DNA of 9,483 bases from AV133 sp035567015 (GTDB taxonomy: Bacteria; Verrucomicrobiota; Verrucomicrobiia; Chthoniobacterales; UBA10450): positions 1-9,483 of the forward strand of contig DATMPQ010000115.1 of the NCBI GenBank assembly GCA_035567015.1. Direction: 5' to 3'. Below are positions 4,527-9,483 of this stretch, one piece after another. How positions within the stretch are numbered: position 1 is the stretch's first letter; each line of letters opens with the position of its first letter. Under the pieces are notes generated by a model. It ran no database searches and had not been told where the DNA came from. It worked only from the letters and a program-made list of their open reading frames with translations. The position numbers and the translations under genes were made by a program.

Positions 4527-5625
4527 TGTAAACGCGCCGGACGCGACTACCAACGCGCGTCGTGATTTCCCAAGTGATCGTGCCAGCGTGCTCCGCCAAT
4601 TCCGCACAAGAAATTTCCGCGGCGCCCTGCGCTCCCATCAAAACGGCTTCGTCGCCCACTTGCACATTGTCGATCTTGCTCACATCGATCATCATCAAGT
4701 CCATGGTCACGCGACCGAGCAGCGCGCAGCGCTGACCGCGAACTAAAACGGCGGCATCACGATTCGAAAGATGTCGCGGATAACCATCAGCATAACCCGC
4801 CGTGAGGGTTGCGATCCGCATTTTGCCTGGCGTGATAAACGTACGGCCATAGCTGATCGAACTTCCCTTTGGTAGATCGCGGACGACACCAATTCTCGTT
4901 TTCCATGTCATCACCGGTCTTAGAATCTTCTGAAACTCAGGCAAAGGCGAAATGCCGTAGAGGATGATCCCCGCGCGAACAATATCGAACGTCGGGTCGG
5001 CATAGGCGAGCACACCGGTACTTTGCAATACGTGCGCTTTGTAATCGCCGGGAATTTCGGCGCGTATTTGCCTAACGAGTCTGCCAAATCGCGCCAGCTC
5101 GTCCCGCGTATACTCGGTGTCCTCATCCGAAACTGGAAGGTGCGTCGAGATGCTGTGAATTTTGATCTTTGGCAACACCGAAACTTTTTTGAAAAGTGCG
5201 AGCGCATCGCCTTCCGGAACGCCCATCCGCCCCATTCCGGTGTCGATCTTGAAGTTGATTGAGGTCGCTGCGTCTTTTACCGCGAGACTGAACTCCTGCG
5301 CTTCTTCGAAGGTGGAAATCGTTGGGATAAACCCGTGCTCGGCGATGATGGATCTTTCTTCAGGTATGGAGGGGCCAAGAATGATGATTGGATGAGGAAG
5401 CGCGCTGCGCAATTGGATCGCCTCCTCCAGATTAGCTACCCCGAACAATTGCGCGTCTTTGGCGAGCGCTTCCGCGATGCCGGCCAATCCGTGCCCGTAA
5501 GCGTTCGCTTTCACGACGGCGAGAAGTTGCGCGGCTGATCCGATTCGCTTGCGCACGAGTCGTGCGTTGTGACGCAGCGCGCTCCGATCGATCTCAGCCC
5601 AGCATCGATAGGTTTCCGTAGTCAT
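4522..5625 (-). CDS. alr: Alanine racemase
   Basis: PLP-dependent interconversion of L- and D-alanine, supplying D-Ala for peptidoglycan; cytoplasmic. At 367 residues it has the normal family length. The N-terminal TIM barrel carries VVKANAYGHG with the PLP-binding Lys39 and NFKIDTGMGRMG (Lys126 at the position carboxylated in some homologues). VRAGIILYG (from Val216) follows; most homologues have RPG here. The C-terminal beta domain holds TLTAGYADGYPR with the catalytic Tyr278 and LLGRVTMDLMMIDV. The start ATG overlaps the tsaB stop by ATGA (5622-5625). The stop lies in the 8-bp tandem array, which also encodes the last residue (Ile). Position in an operon with t6A genes is common in bacteria and suggests shared growth-linked expression. 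Confidence 0.97.
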   Translation of the reverse strand: MTTETYRCWAEIDRSALRHNARLVRKRIGSAAQLLAVVKANAYGHGLAGIAEALAKDAQLFGVANLEEAIQLRSALPHPIIILGPSIPEERSIIAEHGFIPTISTFEEAQEFSLAVKDAATSINFKIDTGMGRMGVPEGDALALFKKVSVLPKIKIHSISTHLPVSDEDTEYTRDELARFGRLVRQIRAEIPGDYKAHVLQSTGVLAYADPTFDIVRAGIILYGISPLPEFQKILRPVMTWKTRIGVVRDLPKGSSISYGRTFITPGKMRIATLTAGYADGYPRHLSNRDAAVLVRGQRCALLGRVTMDLMMIDVSKIDNVQVGDEAVLMGAQGAAEISCAELAEHAGTITWEITTRVGSRVRRVYI

Positions 5626-6239
5626 GAAGCGGTCGTTGCGGGTCTAGGCACGGTGATGTGCGGTTCGCGCAAATAAATTGGCTCAAGCGGCGGTAAAGAA
5701 AAGTTGTGACTCGCGCTTCGAGGAAGGCCTGCCAGCACAAGCGCCGAGGGATAACGAAGCTCAACGCCTTTAGACGGCGGCAGGTTATCGGACGAAAAGA
5801 TCGGCATGTCATCTTCGAGCTTGTCCCGTTTGGCTTGCAGTTCGCTTTCAGTAAACATCGTCGGACCTTCGATCAACCGGTGAGCGCGAATGCGGGCAAA
5901 GAAAAATGATTGCCGGCGTGCGTCCCCGATCACGCCATATTCATCCGCCTCGCATTCCATCGCGCAAATCGAAGGATATCCGATGAGTCGCGTTTTCGAC
6001 GTAGCTTGCAATCCAATCGCTGCCGAGATCGCAATTCGAATGCCCGCGTAAGAACCGGGCCCAAGACCAACAATGATTTCTTCTGGAGGACCGAATTTCT
6101 CGCGGACACTTTGGAGGTTTACAAAAAATGGTCCGGAATCCTTGCGATCGTTTATCCATTCGCGCATGACAAGATCGCCCTCATCCAGCCAGGCGATGCT
6201 GCCGTGCGCGGTAGAAAGTTCGAGCGCGAGAATTTTCAT
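5622..6239 (-). CDS. tsaB: tRNA t6A37 threonylcarbamoyltransferase complex subunit TsaB
   Basis: TsaB (YeaZ) is the non-catalytic ASKHA-fold partner of TsaD in attaching threonylcarbamoyl to A37 of ANN-decoding tRNAs. The 205-residue protein begins MKILALELSTAHGS, the phosphate-1-like segment, and contains VGLGPGSYAGIRIAISAAIGL (57-77), the most conserved TsaB motif, usually GPGSFTGLRIG. The ending PPLEPIYLREP is also typical. Length is at the short end of the family (E. coli 231). It is flanked by tsaE upstream (ATGA overlap 6236-6239) and alr downstream (ATGA overlap 5622-5625), consistent with translational coupling. tsaD and tsaC are not in the window. Confidence 0.94.
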   Translation of the reverse strand: MKILALELSTAHGSIAWLDEGDLVMREWINDRKDSGPFFVNLQSVREKFGPPEEIIVGLGPGSYAGIRIAISAAIGLQATSKTRLIGYPSICAMECEADEYGVIGDARRQSFFFARIRAHRLIEGPTMFTESELQAKRDKLEDDMPIFSSDNLPPSKGVELRYPSALVLAGLPRSASHNFSLPPLEPIYLREPHITVPRPATTAS

Positions 6240-6649
6240 TTCGTTCTGATCGCTCGCGTAGTTTCCGATCTTATCTCGAAATTAAGCCAGCGCGCTTGCT
6301 CGGGAATGAATTCAGGAAAGCGGTCCGCCCATTCGACCACCGAGACGCCGTCGCCGAAAAAATAATCATCCAGACCGAGTCGTGCGATCGATTTTGGATC
6401 TCGCAGGCGGAAAAAATCGAAATGATAAATCGGCCAGCGGCCACCAGGATACTCGTGCACGATCGTGAAAGTCGGGCTGGTGACGGGCGCGCTACTTCCC
6501 ACGCCGGCAACGAAACCTTTGACGAATTGTGTTTTGCCGGTGCCGAGCGCGCCCTGTAGCGCAAGCACCGAACCAAGCCCGACATCTTTGGCAAAGAGCC
6601 GCCCAATTGCCTCTGTTTCCGCCGGGTTATTGGAAATGAACGTAGCCAC
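6236..6649 (-). CDS. tsaE: tRNA t6A37 complex ATPase TsaE
   Basis: TsaE (YjeE) is the small P-loop ATPase that drives turnover of the TsaBD complex in t6A synthesis. The 137-residue protein shows a Walker A motif GALGTGKT (33-40), the switch-like SPTFTIVHEY (58-67), the HFDFFRL segment (76-82) and VVEWADRF (104-111), all in the usual order. I chose the GTG at 6649: it gives the expected length before Walker A and overlaps the 3' end of thiL by 23 bp. No strong Shine-Dalgarno is visible; the sequence upstream is the 7-bp tandem array within thiL. The 3' end overlaps the tsaB start by ATGA. Confidence 0.94.
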   Translation of the reverse strand: MATFISNNPAETEAIGRLFAKDVGLGSVLALQGALGTGKTQFVKGFVAGVGSSAPVTSPTFTIVHEYPGGRWPIYHFDFFRLRDPKSIARLGLDDYFFGDGVSVVEWADRFPEFIPEQARWLNFEIRSETTRAIRTK

Positions 6650-7517
6650 GAAGCAATTTCGAATCTCGAATCTCGAATCTCGAATTCAATCGACCGATGC
6701 GCGTCAGTAAAAGTTTGGGGAATTTTTTGGGCCAATTCTCTTGCAGCCGTTCGCGTTCGCGCGGCGAAATCGCGAAGAGCAATTCGTAATCGTCGCCGTC
6801 TGAGATCGCATTGTCGATGTTGCAGCCAGGGCTGCGCGGCAACAGGTTATTGTCGATTTTGAATCCGGCCTTGCTGGCGCGCGCGAGCCGCGGAAGATCG
6901 ACGCCGAGTCCATCGCTCAAGTCCATCATAGCGTGGATCGAGAAATTCTTTGTCAGCCAGCGCGATTCTTCGATCCGCGGGACAAATCGCAAGTGTCGTC
7001 CCCGGTTCGCGCCGCCAAGGCGGCCAGTGACAAAAAGATCATCACCGGCTTTGCCGCCGCTGCGCGAGACACAGCGATTTTTCTCAACGAATCCTGAAAC
7101 GCTGATTGAGATGACGGCGGGCCCTCGCGTGCTGCTGGTCTCGCCGCCGACAATGCTGACCTTGAAGCGCGCTGCGGCCTGGCTCAGGCCGCGATAAATC
7201 TTTTCCACCCAGTCGCTCCTTGTTTGCTTCGAGACAATGAGCGTAATCAACGCGAACTGGGGCAGAGCGGAAGTCGCGGCAAAATCGCTCAGCGGACGCA
7301 TCATCGCCTTCCAACCAACATCGAGAGCGTTCGTTCGCGGCAAAAAGTGCACGCCTTCGACCACGCAATCGGTTTTGAGAACGAGAAATTTGCGCCTGGC
7401 GGGAGCTTCCACCAGCGCGCAGTCGTCTCCGGCGCCTGCGAAAACTGACTTGCCGCGGGGAAGACGGGGCAAAAGTTGAGCGAGCAGCCAGTCTTCGCCC
7501 AGCTCCCTCAATTTCAT
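6627..7517 (-). CDS. thiL: Thiamine-monophosphate kinase ThiL
   Basis: ThiL phosphorylates thiamine monophosphate to the active cofactor thiamine pyrophosphate using ATP; cytoplasmic. The 296-residue protein has the PurM-like domain motifs in order: GAGDDCALVE (28-37), KTDCVVEGVHF (48-58), GWKAMMRPLSDFAAT (68-82), VGGETSS (123-129), VTGRLGGA (163-170), MMDLSDGLGVDLPRLARAS (197-215) and SDGDDYELLF (239-248). I chose the ATG at 7517 rather than an upstream in-frame start at 7610: it begins with the family-typical MKLRELGEDWLL and overlaps the CPBP stop by ATGA (7514-7517). Near the C-terminus the peptide NSRFEIRDSKL (278-288) is encoded by a 7-bp tandem repeat and precedes the normal ending RGYVHF. 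It looks like a tolerated insertion or replacement. Confidence 0.95.
   Translation of the reverse strand: MKLRELGEDWLLAQLLPRLPRGKSVFAGAGDDCALVEAPARRKFLVLKTDCVVEGVHFLPRTNALDVGWKAMMRPLSDFAATSALPQFALITLIVSKQTRSDWVEKIYRGLSQAAARFKVSIVGGETSSTRGPAVISISVSGFVEKNRCVSRSGGKAGDDLFVTGRLGGANRGRHLRFVPRIEESRWLTKNFSIHAMMDLSDGLGVDLPRLARASKAGFKIDNNLLPRSPGCNIDNAISDGDDYELLFAISPRERERLQENWPKKFPKLLLTRIGRLNSRFEIRDSKLLRGYVHFQ
6659..6686 (-). repeat. 7-bp tandem array (TCGAATC x4 on + strand) inside thiL
   Basis: Four 7-bp units start at 6659, 6666, 6673 and 6680: three perfect TCGAATC and one TCGAATT on the plus strand, so the coding strand repeats GATTCGA. It lies near the 3' end of thiL and just upstream of the tsaE start. 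It encodes SRFEIRDSK, which closely resembles SRFTIHDSR from the pdxA array. Total length is 28 bp, the same as in pdxA. Confidence 0.9.
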
Positions 7518-8326
7518 TGCGGAAAGAGTTCTGGAAACGCAAGCAAAGCGAGCGACACCGAATTGAAGAGCGCGTGCATCGTCATTGAGACAAGGATGGA
7601 ACCGCTCCATTCGTAGGCAATCGTGAAACAGCTTCCCAGAACAAAGAGTGGCACGAAGGAGGGCAAATGAGTGTGAACGGCAGCAAAGAGGAGCGCGTTA
7701 GCCGTGAGCCCGAGCAAACGCCCGAAATAGCGTTTGAGCACGCCGTAAAGAAAAAAGCGAAAGAGAAATTCCTCGGCCACGGGCGCGATAGCGACCGCGA
7801 AAACAATGATCATGATCCGCTGACTGATCGTTTGCGATGCATTAAAAAGCTCCACGATGCTCTGTTTGCTCGAGCCGCTTCCGAGAAGGCGCTGCGTGAT
7901 TGCGTCGGCCACCGAGATCAAGGGGTAAGCCGCCAACATCAGGATTGTTCCGGTGCTGAGAGCCCGAAAAAAACTGAGTTTGGCAAAACCGCCCAGGAAA
8001 TTCAGATCAAACCCGCGGAACTGCAAAAAGGTGATGACAACCAAAACAACTCCGAGAGTGAAGAGAAGATTTTCCACCAGATCGCGACTGTTGAGCTGGA
8101 TCGATGGATGCGAAAGTGAAGCGACAACGCCAAGCAAGAGCAAGAAGACCAACCCGGCAGCAAGGATGGCTTCGGGCAAGCCAAATGTCCTGGTCGATCC
8201 ATTCGTCGAAGCCGGTGTTCGCGCGCTGATCTGGCGGATGAGCGAGACGTAGATATATACGCCGACGATAAGGAAGAGCGCGTTGGCCACGCCTCCGAGC
8301 GCCGTTAAGAGGCTGTCGGATGACAT
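7514..8326 (-). CDS. CPBP family intramembrane glutamic endopeptidase
   Basis: Multi-pass membrane protein of 270 residues with the CPBP/Abi (PF02517) signature. EEFLFR at 185-190 carries the paired catalytic glutamates, LLFAAVHTHLPSF (212-224) carries His218, and MHALFNS (250-256) carries His251 and Asn255. Hydrophobic stretches at about residues 9-30, 52-71, 85-102, 118-140, 170-183, 204-217, 224-238 and 243-264 suggest eight membrane spans, close to the family pattern (Rce1-like). Relatives process prenylated proteins, bacteriocins or anti-sigma factors; the substrate here is unknown. It starts 14 bp after the sppA stop with no clear Shine-Dalgarno. It ends in an ATGA overlap with thiL, so the two neighbouring membrane proteases are probably made from one mRNA. 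Confidence 0.92.
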   Translation of the reverse strand: MSSDSLLTALGGVANALFLIVGVYIYVSLIRQISARTPASTNGSTRTFGLPEAILAAGLVFLLLLGVVASLSHPSIQLNSRDLVENLLFTLGVVLVVITFLQFRGFDLNFLGGFAKLSFFRALSTGTILMLAAYPLISVADAITQRLLGSGSSKQSIVELFNASQTISQRIMIIVFAVAIAPVAEEFLFRFFLYGVLKRYFGRLLGLTANALLFAAVHTHLPSFVPLFVLGSCFTIAYEWSGSILVSMTMHALFNSVSLALLAFPELFPQ

Positions 8327-8340
8327 GCGGCCGTGCCCGC

Positions 8341-9345
8341 CTACGGAGCGTAATAGCTCGGCAGGAAATAAGCGCGCCCCGTTTCCAATTGCGGAACGAG
8401 TTGCTTCGGAAGTTGGAGTTCGATCTTGGAGTCGGCTTGTCCGAACATGCGGAAAAAGCGGCTCAGGCTGAAGGGCGGGCCGTACTTTACAACTTTCGCT
8501 TCCGGCGCACTCCCCAATTGCTTCGCCTTGGCGACGGCATCTTCCAGTTGACCAAGTCCATCGACCAATTTGTTGTCCAGAGCCTCTTTGCCTGAGAGAA
8601 TCCGGCCGTCGGCGACGGTGTTGCGAAGCAGATCGGACGGAAGATTCCGCTCTTTGGCGACGATGCCGAGGAACTTGTCGTAGGTTTTCATAACGAAACT
8701 TTGCACCAGCTCGCGCTCCTCCGGCGTGACCGGGCGCGCGCCATTGAGCATGTCCTTGAACTTTCCGCTTTTGAAAACGACGGAAGCGAGCCCGACTTTG
8801 TTAAACAATTGCTCGTAGTTCAGCGTCTGGATGATGACGCCGATGCTGCCGGTGATGGTAGTGTCGCTCGCCATTAAAAATTTGCCGCCGCAGGAAACGT
8901 AGTAGCCGCCGGAAGCCGCGAGCGAGTCCATGTAAACGACAACCGGTTTTCTTGCACGCGTCTTAACCACGGCATTGTAAATCTGGTCGGAAGCCGTCAC
9001 TTCTCCACCGGGCGAGTCGATTTCGAGGACGATCGCCTTGACGCGATCATCCTCGCGGGCCTGTTGCAGCGCCGCGCGCATGTCGTCCACCATGGAATCG
9101 CTTACGTTCCCGGGGATGGAAGAACTGATCAAACCGCGCAGCATGATCACCGCAATTTTGTCCGAAATTCCGCGGCCGCCTCGCTGGATGATCGTCTCCC
9201 GGAACCGTGAGATAGCTTCTTCTTCCCGCATTACGCCCCCGATGCGCTGGAAGGTAGCGAGGGCCAGCACTAAATTAATGAATACGCTGGCGCAGAGCGC
9301 GACGAATAAAAAGATGCTAAGACAACCGAGTTTGCGATCTGCCAT
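8341..9345 (-). CDS. sppA: Signal peptide peptidase SppA, short (Bacillus-like) form
   Basis: Membrane-anchored serine protease of the S49 (ClpP-fold) family that degrades leftover signal peptides. The 334-residue protein has one N-terminal membrane anchor (about residues 6-32). VLEIDSPGGEVTASDQIY is followed by YMDSLAASGGYYVSCG with the nucleophile Ser145, then TTITGSIGVI. SGKFKDM holds the likely general base Lys197. The Ser-Lys distance of 52 residues equals that of B. subtilis SppA (S147/K199), marking the short single-domain form rather than the duplicated E. coli form. I chose the ATG at 9345 over an in-frame GTG at 9381: ATG is preferred, a G-rich stretch lies just upstream, and it places the anchor at the very N-terminus. 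It appears to be the first gene of the minus-strand operon; its promoter would lie in or beyond 9346-9483, where I see no clear -35/-10. Confidence 0.94.
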   Translation of the reverse strand: MADRKLGCLSIFLFVALCASVFINLVLALATFQRIGGVMREEEAISRFRETIIQRGGRGISDKIAVIMLRGLISSSIPGNVSDSMVDDMRAALQQAREDDRVKAIVLEIDSPGGEVTASDQIYNAVVKTRARKPVVVYMDSLAASGGYYVSCGGKFLMASDTTITGSIGVIIQTLNYEQLFNKVGLASVVFKSGKFKDMLNGARPVTPEERELVQSFVMKTYDKFLGIVAKERNLPSDLLRNTVADGRILSGKEALDNKLVDGLGQLEDAVAKAKQLGSAPEAKVVKYGPPFSLSRFFRMFGQADSKIELQLPKQLVPQLETGRAYFLPSYYAP

Positions 9346-9464
9346 GACCCCGCAAGACTGGCGGAGAACCCGCGGACACACAAGCGCTTTTCGCGACGCT
9401 CTGGAGGGCGCTCTTGCCCGCAGATCGGCCTCTAAATCACAGGCGGCTGGACGTTGCGATTTGC

Positions 9465-9482
9465 CCCCGAATGCCTTCGGGG
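9465..9482. terminator. Stem-loop at window edge (possible terminator)
   Basis: CCCCGAA (9465-9471) and TTCGGGG (9476-9482) form a perfect 7-bp stem with the loop TGCC. The window ends one base later, so a following T-tract cannot be seen. It lies about 120 bp upstream of sppA and could end a neighbouring gene's transcript. The remaining 9346-9464 stretch shows no gene or promoter I can support. Confidence 0.4.
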
Positions 9483-9483
9483 C

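Noticed and set aside
7084..7542. Minus-strand alternative frame (152 codons) within thiL
   Set aside because: The thiL frame carries all the PurM-like kinase motifs. This product is Arg-rich shadow sequence.
7518..7610. Upstream in-frame extension of thiL to 7610
   Set aside because: The extra 31 residues lie inside the CPBP gene and lack family similarity. The ATG at 7517 gives the ATGA overlap and the typical N-terminus.
9346..9381. GTG start for sppA at 9381
   Set aside because: It would place 12 polar residues before the membrane anchor. The ATG at 9345 gives a normal signal-anchor N-terminus.

Overview
The window looks like chromosomal DNA from a Verrucomicrobiota-type soil bacterium, perhaps near Chthoniobacterales ('Udaeobacter'-like). 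This placement is an inference from several traits together: moderately high GC, few Shine-Dalgarno sequences, a DksA-type protein with a Lys-rich N-terminal tail, cysteine-poor L33 and S18, and short tandem and palindromic repeats scattered in and between genes. No 16S or other decisive marker is present. Most of the window is housekeeping; I found no phage, IS element, CRISPR array, tRNA or rRNA.

Left part, mostly + strand (1-4067). The 3' half of pdxA (vitamin B6 synthesis) overlaps by ATGA with the first of two ABC-2 export permeases. The second permease lies about 720 bp downstream. A minus-strand rhodanese gene and the decayed 3' end of a MacB-type ABC permease sit between them. No ATPase for the permease pair is in the window. 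A tight ribosomal/transcription group follows: a DksA/TraR-family protein, rpmG (L33) and rpsR (S18). All three have lost some or all of the cysteines that bind zinc in the zinc-containing forms of these families.

Junction (4068-4126). rpsR and the minus-strand block converge on a 54-bp palindrome that can fold into an outer stem with two inner hairpins. It resembles a REP element and may serve as a two-way terminator.

Right part, minus strand (4127-9345), read from right to left: sppA (membrane serine protease), a CPBP intramembrane protease, thiL (thiamine-phosphate kinase), tsaE and tsaB (tRNA t6A synthesis), alr (alanine racemase, cell wall D-Ala) and a RelE-like protein with no visible antitoxin. 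Most junctions are 4-bp ATGA overlaps or short gaps, so this is probably one operon.

The observations most worth following up are the zinc-ligand loss across dksA-rpmG-rpsR, and three short tandem arrays (two of 7-bp units, one of 8-bp units). Two arrays lie inside pdxA and thiL and add near-identical peptide insertions; the third supplies the alr stop codon. No clearly new multi-gene system was found.
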